From Myxococcales bacterium (GTDB taxonomy: Bacteria; Myxococcota; Myxococcia; Myxococcales; Myxococcaceae), in contig JADLDB010000002.1 of assembly GCA_020846875.1 (NCBI GenBank), forward strand, positions 1-64,000: a stretch of 64,000 bases of DNA. The letters are read 5' to 3'. Made by a program: the position numbers and the translations under genes. The notes under the pieces were generated by a model. That model saw only the letters and a program-made list of their open reading frames with translations. It searched no databases and had not been told where the DNA came from. This document shows, piece after piece, positions 9,421 to 17,534 of the stretch (positions within the stretch are counted from its first letter, which is position 1; every line of letters starts with the position of its first letter).

Positions 9421-10068
9421 TCAGTTCCCCGCCTTGACGTAGGGCGACTGCGCGAAGGCCTCGTCGATGCCCTGGAGGATGGCCGCGCCTTCCAGCTGGT
9501 AGCTGGAGGAGACGACGCCGTACAGCCAGTTGGACCAGATGATGCCGGCCGGGCTGGCGCCGCCGTCGGGCCGCGGGTTGGCGGCGGCCGACTTCGTGTC
9601 CACCAGGTCCATCACGAAGGTCCGCGCCTTGTAGCTGCTGACGTACGTGTAGGAGGGGTAGCAGGGGTAGTACCAGTACCAGTACGACCAGTAGTAGCAG
9701 TACCCGCCCCCGTAGATCTCGATGTTGCTGGACACGGCGGTGAGGCCCACCGCGAGGTCCGGCTGGGTGCCGCTGGCCTGGGTCACCTCGGTGTAGCCGC
9801 GGGCGATCAGCTTGGTCCGCACGGTGCTGATGACCTCGGGCGCGTCGATGTACTCCACCTCGGTGCGGCCCAGCTCGTCTTCCTTGAGGACCGGGATCTT
9901 GTCCGGCATCGCGAACGTCCGGTACGAGCCGAAGTTCGCCTTGGTGTCGTAGTGAGAGATGACGATGTCTTGATCGACGATGTCCGAGCTGGACGGGTAC
10001 GGCACGCAACTCAACGAAGCCGCGAGCGCGAGCGCCGCGACCACTGTTGGAGCAACCAGACGTTTCAC
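9421..10068 (-). CDS. DUF4136-type lipoprotein with a Tyr/Trp-rich loop
   Basis: 215 residues from GTG 10068, which has an excellent ribosome site (GGAGGAGG, nine bases upstream). A longer frame exists but lacks one. The signal peptide ends in the lipobox LAASLSC, so this is a lipoprotein. The fold matches DUF4136: FGSYRTFAMPD near the N-terminus, a middle region with RTKLIARGYTEV, and a C-terminal strand set. Between them sits an unusually aromatic stretch (nucleotides about 9637-9720) made mostly of Tyr and Trp. A second DUF4136 gene lies on the other side of pyk. Function unknown, presumably in the envelope. Confidence 0.8.
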   Translation of the reverse strand: MKRLVAPTVVAALALAASLSCVPYPSSSDIVDQDIVISHYDTKANFGSYRTFAMPDKIPVLKEDELGRTEVEYIDAPEVISTVRTKLIARGYTEVTQASGTQPDLAVGLTAVSSNIEIYGGGYCYYWSYWYWYYPCYPSYTYVSSYKARTFVMDLVDTKSAAANPRPDGGASPAGIIWSNWLYGVVSSSYQLEGAAILQGIDEAFAQSPYVKAGN

Positions 10069-10188
10069 GATGGACAACCCTCCTCCCGACGACGGCCCGG
10101 TGCTCGACCTAATGAGCGCCCCGGCCCCCGTCAAGCGCGCCGAATGGGGCCCGCCCCCGGGGCGTCAGGGGCTACAGTCCGCCGCCCT

Positions 10189-11583
10189 ATGCGCAAGGCA
10201 CGGATCATCTGCACGCTGGGGCCGTCGTCGTCCCAACCCGAGGTGCTGGAGGCGATGGTGCGCGCGGGCATGGACGTGGCGCGGCTCAACTTCTCGCACG
10301 GCACCCATGACGAGCACCGCCGGCGGGTGGAGACGCTGCGGGCGGCGGCGAAGAAGGCCGGGCGGACGGTGGCCATCCTCCAGGACGTGCAGGGGCCGAA
10401 GATCCGCCTCGGGCGCTTCGAGGGCGGGCTGGCCGAGGTGAAGAGCGGCGCGACGGTGACGGTCACGACGCGCAAGGTGCTGGGCACCTCCACTGTCCTG
10501 CCCACGCCCATCACCACGCTGCCGAAGGACGTGAAGAAGGGCGACCCCATCCTCCTCGACGACGGGCGGGTGCGGCTCGAGGTGCGGCAGGTGAAGGGGC
10601 AGGACGTCACCTGCCGGGTGCTGGTGGGCGGCGCGCTGAAGGACCACAAGGGCCTCAACCTGCCCGGCGCGCTGGTGTCGGTGCCCACGCTGACGCCCAA
10701 GGACCGGGTGGACCTGAAGTTCGGCCAGGAGCTGGGCGTGGACTACGTGGCGCTGTCCTTCGTGCGCACGCCCGAGGACGTGCTGCGGGCGAAGAAGCTG
10801 CTGCGGGCGCGGGGCACGCCGGTGATCGCGAAGATTGAGAAGCCGCAGGCGGTGGAAGCGCTGGACTCCATCGCCGCGGTGGCCGACGGGGTGATGGTGG
10901 CGCGCGGCGACCTGGGCGTGGAGATGCCGCTGGAGAAGCTGCCCGCCCTGCAGAAGGCGATGGTGAAGAAGGTGAACCTGATGGGCGGGGTGGTGATCGT
11001 CGCCACCGAGATGCTGGAGAGCATGGTGCAGAACGTCCGCCCCACGCGCGCCGAGGTGTCGGACGTGGCCAACGCCATCTTCGACGGGGCCGACGCGGTG
11101 ATGCTGTCGGGCGAGACGGCGTCGGGGCGCTGGCCGGTGGAGGCGGTGCGCACCATGGCCCGCATCGTCGAGGAAGCGGAGGTGGACGGCGTGGTGCGGC
11201 CGCGCAGCTTCGAGTGGACGCGCGACATCAGCACCGGCGTCGCGGCGGCGGCGGTGGAGGCGGCGGATCGCCTGGGCAGCGAGCTGGTCGTCGCGCACAC
11301 CGAGTCGGGGCGCACCGCGCGCCTCATCAGCGAGCTGCGCCCGCGCGCCACCATCCTCGGCATCACCCCGCGGCCCGAGGTGATGCGGCGCATGGCCCTG
11401 TACTGGGGCGTGCAGAGCCACCTCGCCCCGCGCCTGGCCTCCACCGACGAGATGATCGCCTGGACCAAGCAGTTGGTGCGCCGAGAGCGCCTCGCCCCCA
11501 GAGGCAGCACGGTGGTGCTGGTGGCCGGCCAGCCGCTCAACGAGGCCGGGCGCACCAACCTGCTGACCGTCCGCAAGCTGTGA
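10189..11583 (+). CDS. pyk: Pyruvate kinase
   Basis: 464 residues, normal bacterial length. Converts phosphoenolpyruvate and ADP to pyruvate and ATP, the last step of glycolysis, in the cytoplasm. The N-terminus KARIICTLGPSS and RLNFSHG are diagnostic. The substrate/metal motif VIAKIEKPQAV contains the catalytic Lys, and EMLESM, TRAEVSDVANAI and AVMLSGETA form the rest of the (beta/alpha)8 core. The C-terminal allosteric domain is present. The ATG at 10189 starts the conserved sequence. No good Shine-Dalgarno precedes it, and frames extending upstream are not conserved-looking. It stands alone between two minus-strand envelope operons. Confidence 0.96.
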   Translation: MRKARIICTLGPSSSQPEVLEAMVRAGMDVARLNFSHGTHDEHRRRVETLRAAAKKAGRTVAILQDVQGPKIRLGRFEGGLAEVKSGATVTVTTRKVLGTSTVLPTPITTLPKDVKKGDPILLDDGRVRLEVRQVKGQDVTCRVLVGGALKDHKGLNLPGALVSVPTLTPKDRVDLKFGQELGVDYVALSFVRTPEDVLRAKKLLRARGTPVIAKIEKPQAVEALDSIAAVADGVMVARGDLGVEMPLEKLPALQKAMVKKVNLMGGVVIVATEMLESMVQNVRPTRAEVSDVANAIFDGADAVMLSGETASGRWPVEAVRTMARIVEEAEVDGVVRPRSFEWTRDISTGVAAAAVEAADRLGSELVVAHTESGRTARLISELRPRATILGITPRPEVMRRMALYWGVQSHLAPRLASTDEMIAWTKQLVRRERLAPRGSTVVLVAGQPLNEAGRTNLLTVRKL

Positions 11584-11593
11584 GGGGAGAGGG

Positions 11594-12163
11594 CTACTGC
11601 GGCGGCGCGCCCGCGGCGCGGAACGGGTACTTGTCGAAGATGTCCGACACCACCTGGAAGATGACGCGCTCGGCGTCTTCCCGCATCTCGTCGGTGACGC
11701 GCCCCTCGGCGAGGCCTTCCCACACCAGCTGCTTCGACTTCGCGTCCACCAGGTCCACGCTCAACGTGCCGTCGGTGACGTCGCGGGTGGTGACGGTGGT
11801 GTAGCCCGGCCAGGGCGCGTAGTAGCCGCCGCGGTACCCGTAGTACGGCGCGTACGCGGGCCCGCTGGACGACGCGGTCACCTCCTGCTTGCGCGTCAGC
11901 TTGCCGGCCACGTTCACCAGCAGATCCGGCTCGGCCTCCACGAAGGTGTAGCCGCGGCGCTCGAGCTGCAGCTTCACCGCGTTCTTCATCCGCTGTTCAC
12001 TCAAGGTGGTGAAGCCGCCCTTCGCCGCGCCCAGCTCGCTGACGAAGGCCACCGTCTTGTACTTGCTGAAGTCGGCGGCCCGGTCGTAGTCGGCGCGCAC
12101 CTGGGCGAGCTGCGAGCTGCAGCCGGCCAGCAGCACGCCGGCGGTGAGGGTGAGGGCTCGCAT
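11594..12163 (-). CDS. DUF4136-type lipoprotein
   Basis: 189 residues. The signal peptide ends in LLAGCSS (lipobox), giving an anchored lipoprotein. FSKYKTVAFVSE, then MKNAVKLQLERRGYTFVEAEPDLLVNV, then a Tyr/Gly-rich loop and SVDLVDAKSKQLVWEG are typical of DUF4136. The start ATG shares one base with the stop of the upstream SnoaL gene (TGATG), indicating translational coupling. It is paralogous in fold to the gene at 9421-10068 on the far side of pyk. Role unknown. Confidence 0.8.
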   Translation of the reverse strand: MRALTLTAGVLLAGCSSQLAQVRADYDRAADFSKYKTVAFVSELGAAKGGFTTLSEQRMKNAVKLQLERRGYTFVEAEPDLLVNVAGKLTRKQEVTASSSGPAYAPYYGYRGGYYAPWPGYTTVTTRDVTDGTLSVDLVDAKSKQLVWEGLAEGRVTDEMREDAERVIFQVVSDIFDKYPFRAAGAPPQ

Positions 12164-13128
12164 CACCTCTCTCCGTAGCCCAGCCCGGGGATGGGCGCGG
12201 CGCTGCCCAGGCCCAACTGCACCGCGGCCTCGGAGCGATCGGCGTACACCCAGGCGCGGGTGATGACGCCGCCGTTCAGCTCGTAGACGTCGAGCGCGTG
12301 CCAGGCCACCGGGCGGCCCGTGGGCGCCAGCGGCCCCAGCGGCCCGGTGTTGCGGCCTGTCACCACCCGCTGCACCACCACGAAGGGTCCGGCGGCGAAG
12401 GCCACCTCAGGCTTCAGCTGGAAGTCGGGGAAGCCGGTCTTCAGCCGCGCGGCGGCGGCCTCCACCGCGGCCCGGCCCTTCGCGCTCTGGCCCGAGGTGA
12501 GATCCTCGATGGCCGCGTCCTCGGCGAAGAGCGCCGCCAGCGTGCCCTGCTCGTAGGCCGCGCGCACCGCGTCGAGGCTCTGCGACTCGGCGGCGGACGA
12601 GGTGGCGGTGACGGAGCCCGGCTCCACCTGCAAAGGCGCGCTGCGGGCCGACACGTGCACCAGGCCCTCCTGCGCGGCGATGGACAGGGCGTCGACGTGG
12701 TGGCGCATCTTCGCCACCTTCCCGTCGGCGGCCAGCACGAAGAGGGTGGCGCCGCTCACCTTGAAGGCAGCGGGCTTCGTGTCCGTGCGCTCGCGGGACG
12801 CTACCCACTCGAGCAGCACGCGGTCTCCGGCCACCAGCCAGCGGACCGGCGTCAGCGTCACCCCTTCGAGTGCCTTCATCGCCTCGGGGGTCTGCGTCTT
12901 CACCGCGTCCTTCCCCACCCGGTCGGGCGCGTTGGGGGAGGACACCACGACGTCGTCGGCCAGGGCCGCCAGCAGGGCGTCGGGGTTGCGCGCCTGGTAG
13001 GCGGCGAAGACGTCGCGCGCGCCCCGGGCGGCGTCCGGCGCGGCGGTGGCCTTCACGCCGGTGGTGGCGCAGCCGCTGGTGAACAGCAGTAGACCGGCGA
13101 GAAGAGTGAGGTAGGGTCGCGTCGTCAT
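12163..13128 (-). CDS. Lipoprotein with two SnoaL/NTF2-like domains
   Basis: 321 residues from ATG 13128. The signal peptide MTTRPYLTLLAGLLLFTSGC ends in a lipobox Cys. Two cone-shaped SnoaL-like domains follow, about 35-150 (ARDVFAAYQARNPDALLAAL) and about 165-295 (VRAAYEQGTLAALFAEDAAIED, then HALDVYELNGGVITRAWVYAD). SnoaL folds act as isomerases or ligand-binding pockets, and here the substrate is unknown. A start 30 bases further upstream would overlap the divergent gene at 13157, so 13128 is preferred. It is coupled to the DUF4136 gene downstream. Confidence 0.8.
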   Translation of the reverse strand: MTTRPYLTLLAGLLLFTSGCATTGVKATAAPDAARGARDVFAAYQARNPDALLAALADDVVVSSPNAPDRVGKDAVKTQTPEAMKALEGVTLTPVRWLVAGDRVLLEWVASRERTDTKPAAFKVSGATLFVLAADGKVAKMRHHVDALSIAAQEGLVHVSARSAPLQVEPGSVTATSSAAESQSLDAVRAAYEQGTLAALFAEDAAIEDLTSGQSAKGRAAVEAAAARLKTGFPDFQLKPEVAFAAGPFVVVQRVVTGRNTGPLGPLAPTGRPVAWHALDVYELNGGVITRAWVYADRSEAAVQLGLGSAAPIPGLGYGER

Positions 13129-13156
13129 CGCGCCGCACGCTACCAGAAGGCCTCTC

Positions 13157-13579
13157 ATGCGCTACCGCTCTCTCGTCCTCGCCGCCGCGCTGTTCGCTGG
13201 GCCCACCCTGGCCTTCCTGCCCGGCGTGCTGGTCTGGACCAAGCTGGGCGACACCACCGTGCGCAAGGGCTCGTGCAGCTCGACGGGCGCGTGCAAGTGG
13301 TCGAAGGCCATCGACCGGCGCTACAGCAACTTCGGCTTCTCCAACGACGGCGCGCAGGGCGTCACTCTGGCGGGCCGCACCTGGATCGAGTGCAAGAACG
13401 GCGTCGTCTACGAGTACTTCCTCTCGTCGGCGTCGGCGCCGGGCATCTTCCAGGCGATGGGCAACACCTGCGAGAACTACGACGTGAAGTCCATCAACCT
13501 GGAAATCAACCAGGTGCAGATCCCCGAGGTGGACGAGGACCGGGGCGTGACGTTGATGCTGTACGCGGCCGAGCTCTGA
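13157..13579 (+). CDS. Small secreted protein of unknown function
   Basis: 140 residues with a clear signal peptide (cleavage after about residue 19, PTLAF). The mature part has four Cys (in CSSTGACKW, WIECKNG and NTCENYD), likely two disulphides, and mixed beta character. I recognise no family. Its start is only 28 bases from the divergent lipoprotein start at 13128, so the two share one short control region. Confidence 0.65.
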   Translation: MRYRSLVLAAALFAGPTLAFLPGVLVWTKLGDTTVRKGSCSSTGACKWSKAIDRRYSNFGFSNDGAQGVTLAGRTWIECKNGVVYEYFLSSASAPGIFQAMGNTCENYDVKSINLEINQVQIPEVDEDRGVTLMLYAAEL

Positions 13580-13587
13580 GGGGCCGC

Positions 13588-14679
13588 TCACTCGTCGACG
13601 CGCACCAGCTCCACCTCAGGCACGCCGCCGCGCACCGTGACGCGCAGGAAGTGCCGGCCCACCCCGTCGAAGGCCTCGGGTGAGGCGCCGCCGCCGCCGG
13701 CGATGTACGCGGGGATGCCCGCCACCTGGTACGCGTCGTAGGAGTGCACGTGGCCGAAGAGCAGCAGGTCCACGCCGGCCTCGCTGAAGAGGGACGCGGC
13801 GTGGCGGGCCTCCCGCCGGCTGGCCCACTGGCCCCCCCGCAGGCCGTTCACCTCGGTGACGGGGATGTGGGTGAAGACGACGTGGGGCTGCGCTCGGCCG
13901 GCGTCCAGCCAGAGGGGCACCGCGTCCCAGGTGGTGGGCGCCAGGGTGCCGCTGCCCGAGTCCAGCGAGGTGAAGCGCGCGCCCCGGTGAAGGAAGGAGT
14001 AGTTGGTGCGCCCGAAGCGCCGCTGGTAGCCGTCCGAGGTGTAGCAGTCGTGGTTGCCGGGCGTGGCGTACACCGGCAGCCGCAGCCTCGCGAAGGCCGC
14101 TTCGATGTCGTCGAGCTCCCTGGTGCTGGTGCGGTTGGTGAGGTCGCCCAGCAGCAGCAGGAAGTCGGCGCCCGCCTCTTCGTTCAGCTTGTCCGCCACG
14201 GCGCCGAAGCCGCCGATGGCTTCCTGGATGTCGCCCAGCGCGAGGAAGGTGAAGTCGCCCGCCGCCGGCGGCACGCTGCGCACCTCCACCACGTCGACGC
14301 CCGGCGGGAAGGTGACGTCGAAGCGGGCGCCCAGCGTCAGCGCCGGCTCCGGCGCGCCGGGGGTGGGGCTTCCGTCGGCGGTGAGGACGCCGGGAGCGGC
14401 GCTCAAGGTGAGGCCGGGCAGGAGGTTCCACACCCGGACCGAGACGGTGCTCAGCGTGGGCTCGGTGCGGGTCAACGTGAAGGAGAAGTCGGCGGACGAC
14501 GCGCGCAGGGTGAGCGTGCTGTCGGCGGCCTCGCGCACGTGCAGGAGGCCCTGCTCGTCGCGGAAGGCCCAGGCGGGCGTCGAGGCGCGGCCCAGCTCCA
14601 GGTTGCGCAGCGCGCGCTCCTCGGGCTCGGAGACGCAGGCGAAGAGGCACAGGGCGAAGGCGGGCAGGGCGCGGCGCAT
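13588..14679 (-). CDS. Calcineurin-like metallophosphoesterase lipoprotein
   Basis: 363 residues. The N-terminus MRRALPAFALCLFAC carries a lipobox Cys, so it is anchored in the envelope. An N-terminal beta-rich region (about 30-150, purple-phosphatase-like) precedes the catalytic domain. All metal-binding blocks are present in order: LGDIQE, LLLLGDLTN, ATPGNHDCY, VFTHIP and FGHVHSYD. A dinuclear-metal phosphoesterase is therefore expected to be active, with an unknown extracytoplasmic substrate. It ends 9 bases from the secreted protein at 13579 (convergent), and the membrane protein at 14687 is just upstream. Confidence 0.9.
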   Translation of the reverse strand: MRRALPAFALCLFACVSEPEERALRNLELGRASTPAWAFRDEQGLLHVREAADSTLTLRASSADFSFTLTRTEPTLSTVSVRVWNLLPGLTLSAAPGVLTADGSPTPGAPEPALTLGARFDVTFPPGVDVVEVRSVPPAAGDFTFLALGDIQEAIGGFGAVADKLNEEAGADFLLLLGDLTNRTSTRELDDIEAAFARLRLPVYATPGNHDCYTSDGYQRRFGRTNYSFLHRGARFTSLDSGSGTLAPTTWDAVPLWLDAGRAQPHVVFTHIPVTEVNGLRGGQWASRREARHAASLFSEAGVDLLLFGHVHSYDAYQVAGIPAYIAGGGGASPEAFDGVGRHFLRVTVRGGVPEVELVRVDE

Positions 14680-14686
14680 GAGTCTG

Positions 14687-16150
14687 TCAGAGCCTCCACT
14701 CGAGGGTGGCGAAGAAGCCGGCGGGCGTGCCGGCCAGGGCGCGCAAGTCGAGGACCCACTGCGCGGGGAGGGCGAGCTCGACGCCAGCGAAGAGGACGCC
14801 GAGGAAGCCCAGGTAGTTGCCGCCCACCAGCCCGTCGCGGGCGTTTTCGTAGCCGAAGTACAGGCGCAGCCAGTCGACGAGCGCCCAGCGCACCTCGAAG
14901 CCGCCGGAGACGGGCAGCTCGAAGTTGGTGGCGCCGGCGGCGCGGTAGCGGACCCAGGTGGGGTCCAGGCCCAGGCGCAGCAGCGACGTCACGCGGCCCA
15001 GGCGCGCCGAGAAGACGCCGAAGGGAAGGGTCGACTGGAGGGTGACGCGGACGCGGGTGGCCTCGAAGCCGAGGTGGCCGACGCCGTCGTGGCGCACCGA
15101 GGCCTCGAGCCACAGCCCGGCGGCGTCGGTGAGGTCGCCGAACTTCACCAGCCGCGCGCCGGCGCCGCCGCTCACCCACCACTCGTCGAGGCCGGGCAGC
15201 GTGCCTCCGTCGGCGGCAACGGAGAGGCGGCTCCACCGCGCGCGCACGAAGGCGCCCAGCGCGGGCCGGTCCGTCGAGCCGCTGGCGGGGGCGACCTGGA
15301 GCAGGAGGCCGGCGCGCAGCCGCGCATTCCACGCGTCGCGCTGCACGCCCTGGGGAAAGGCGTCGGCGGAGTCGGTGAAGGTGCCGATGGCGTCCACCGC
15401 GCCCAGGGTGAAGAAGCCGCCGAGGCCGACGACGAGGAGGGGGACGCCGACGGCCGCGGCCACGTCGGACGCGCCGGTGGAACCCAGGAAGAGGCCGCCG
15501 GCGAAGGCCCCGGCCAGAAGGCCCCCGGCGGTGACGAGCAGCCTTCGGCCGGCGGCCGTCTCGCCGCGGAAGAGCTGGCCCGTCCCCGGGACGAGGAGGT
15601 TGCAGGGCAGCACCAGCGGCAGCCACGCGGGGTGGAGCGGCGTCGTCCCTGGCCCTTCCCCCGAGGCGGGAGCGCCGGGGAGAGGGGAAGTCACCCCAGC
15701 GGCCGCGGACGGGCCGTCGGTCGCGGGGTTTGCTGCACTCGCGGGCCTGGAGAGCGGCGCGTCGCTCCCTTCACTCCCGGGGCCGCGGAGCGGGCCGTCG
15801 GTCGCAGGGCGCTCGCGCTCTGCAGGCGCAGCCCCGGGGAGCGGCGCGTCGGTGGCGGCGCGCTCGACTCCTGACGGCGCAGGCCCGGGAAGCGGGGCGC
15901 CGGCCGCAGGCTTCACGTCCTCCCCGGTCGCACGGTGTCCGCTCCCCGCGGGAAGGGCGCCGGGAAGGGAAGCCTCTCTGTCGCGCGCCTCGACCGGCTG
16001 GGCCCGCGCGCTCGTTGCGGCGCCCAGCAGGGAGGAGGCTGCGAGCGCCACTGCCCAGCGTCGGGCGGACGAGGCCCGTTCGCCCACTGTTGCTACGCCA
16101 GCCACCCGGGCGGTGGCTGGTGTAGATGGAGTGGGGAAACGCGGAGGCAC
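14687..16150 (-). CDS. Membrane/outer-membrane protein with degenerate Pro-rich repeats
   Basis: 487 residues from GTG 16150. An alternative GTG at 16087 would give a tidier signal peptide (ARRWAVALAASSLLGAATSARA). Residues about 60-170 hold a Pro/Gly/Ala-rich segment with roughly 17-residue repeats around the core ATDAPLPG / ATDGPLRG / GSDAPLSR. Two hydrophobic stretches follow (about 195-260), then a C-terminal half of amphipathic beta strands ending in FFATLEWRL, as in outer-membrane barrels. No family is recognised. It probably forms a unit with the metallophosphoesterase seven bases downstream. Confidence 0.65.
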   Translation of the reverse strand: MPPRFPTPSTPATARVAGVATVGERASSARRWAVALAASSLLGAATSARAQPVEARDREASLPGALPAGSGHRATGEDVKPAAGAPLPGPAPSGVERAATDAPLPGAAPAERERPATDGPLRGPGSEGSDAPLSRPASAANPATDGPSAAAGVTSPLPGAPASGEGPGTTPLHPAWLPLVLPCNLLVPGTGQLFRGETAAGRRLLVTAGGLLAGAFAGGLFLGSTGASDVAAAVGVPLLVVGLGGFFTLGAVDAIGTFTDSADAFPQGVQRDAWNARLRAGLLLQVAPASGSTDRPALGAFVRARWSRLSVAADGGTLPGLDEWWVSGGAGARLVKFGDLTDAAGLWLEASVRHDGVGHLGFEATRVRVTLQSTLPFGVFSARLGRVTSLLRLGLDPTWVRYRAAGATNFELPVSGGFEVRWALVDWLRLYFGYENARDGLVGGNYLGFLGVLFAGVELALPAQWVLDLRALAGTPAGFFATLEWRL

Positions 16151-16252
16151 TCCGCTGACTTACGGGGAGCGCCCGGCGAAGCAAGGGCTGCGTTTCCCGC
16201 CCCGAAAATCTCCGGCTGGACGGGGACGGGGGCGCTGAGTAATCAACCCGCC

Positions 16253-16906
16253 ATGACTTCTCTCACTCGCATCGTCACCGTCGGCGGCTGTCTGGCAGCG
16301 GCACTGTCCTTCGCGCAGGTGAGGAGCGGCGCGGTGGGCGGCCCCACGCCTCCTCCTGTGGCTCCGGCGCCGGCCGCGCCCACGCCTCCCCCGGCGGCTC
16401 CTCCTGCGGCGCCCGCGGCCCCGGCGGTCGTCTCCATTCCGGCGGGCACGTCGCTGCTCATCCGCACGGTCGATCCCATCACCTCCAAGTCGGCGGCGGG
16501 CTCTCGCTTCGGTGTCAGCGTGGACGCGGACGTGGTGGTGAACGGCCAGGTCCTCATCAAGGGCGGCGCGAAGGGCTACGGCAAGGTGGTGCAGGCCGAG
16601 CAGGCCGGCCGCCTGGCGGGGAAGTCGGCGCTGGCCATCACCCTGACGGACGTGGAGGTGAACGGGAAGATGACGCCGGTCGCCACCGACGTGCTGGGCG
16701 GCCAGGGGGAAGGCTCTGGCAAGAAGACGGCGGGCGGCGCGGCGGTAGGCGCGATCATCGGCGGCGTGGCGGGCGGTGGAAAGGGCGCGGCCCAGGGCGC
16801 GGCCATCGGCGCGGGCGTGTCCTTGCTCAAGAAGGGGCAGACCATCGGCGTGGCGCCCAATACCCTGCTCGAGTTCCGGCTGCAGGCGCCGGTGACGCCC
16901 AACTGA
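16253..16906 (+). CDS. Secreted glycine-zipper protein
   Basis: 217 residues. A signal peptide (MTSLTRIVTVGGCLAAALSFAQ) and a Pro/Ala linker precede a beta domain (about 65-150) beginning SIPAGTSLLIRTVDPI. A C-terminal glycine-zipper segment follows (GGAAVGAIIGGVAGGGKGAA). Similar proteins occur widely in delta-proteobacteria and acidobacteria, but their role is not established; envelope association is inferred. The start is set by the signal peptide, and the ribosome site is weak. It is followed after 22 bases by a lipoprotein gene in the same direction. Confidence 0.7.
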   Translation: MTSLTRIVTVGGCLAAALSFAQVRSGAVGGPTPPPVAPAPAAPTPPPAAPPAAPAAPAVVSIPAGTSLLIRTVDPITSKSAAGSRFGVSVDADVVVNGQVLIKGGAKGYGKVVQAEQAGRLAGKSALAITLTDVEVNGKMTPVATDVLGGQGEGSGKKTAGGAAVGAIIGGVAGGGKGAAQGAAIGAGVSLLKKGQTIGVAPNTLLEFRLQAPVTPN

Positions 16907-16928
16907 CGTGTCCTGGAGGACGGGAAAG

Positions 16929-17534
16929 ATGCGAGTCGCGTGGCTGACGGTGGCGGTGGGCGCAGTCCTGTCCGGGTGTGCGGCGCACGAGAAGGCCATC
17001 GCCGGGCTGGCCATGGCGTGCGCCGAAGACAAAGTGGAGCTGGTGGCCAGCGCCCCGGCGAAGGACTTTCCCACCCCGCGGGTGGTGACGCCGGCGCAGG
17101 CGCAGGTGGGCGGGGAAATCGCCCGCATCAGCTCGGTGGCGGCGCTGCTGGCGGGGGCGACGCTGACCAACCTGGTGCTGCCGGCCGGGACGATTCAGGT
17201 GAGCGCCCCCGGCTGGCGCCAGTTCGAGGGCTGCGGGCGCACCGTGGTGTGCCTCGACGGCGGGCTGTGCGGCTACCTGGAGCCAGCCGAGCTGCAGCCC
17301 ATCGCCCGGCGCGTGCCGACGCTGATGGAGAAGTCCCTGGCCGAGCACCGGCGACACCTGGCCGGCCCTGGCTGCCAGGACGAGGTGGTGCTCGATCGCC
17401 GCGGAACGCTGGTGTGGACGATGCACGCCTGCGGGAAGGTGGTGGGCTGCGTGGCGGCCACCGCGGACAGCTACCAGTGCGTCGGTGAGGGAGTGGCTCC
17501 CCCGGCCCCTGAGGCGCCGACGTCCACGATGTGA
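16929..17534 (+). CDS. Lipoprotein of unknown function
   Basis: 201 residues. MRVAWLTVAVGAVLSGCAA is a lipoprotein signal with Cys at residue 17, preceded by the ribosome site TGGAGGACGGGAAAG. The mature part has further Cys in CGRTVVCLDGGLCGY and CGKVVGCV, suggesting disulphides. No family is recognised. Its stop overlaps the GTG of the next gene by four bases, so the two products are made together. Confidence 0.7.
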   Translation: MRVAWLTVAVGAVLSGCAAHEKAIAGLAMACAEDKVELVASAPAKDFPTPRVVTPAQAQVGGEIARISSVAALLAGATLTNLVLPAGTIQVSAPGWRQFEGCGRTVVCLDGGLCGYLEPAELQPIARRVPTLMEKSLAEHRRHLAGPGCQDEVVLDRRGTLVWTMHACGKVVGCVAATADSYQCVGEGVAPPAPEAPTSTM

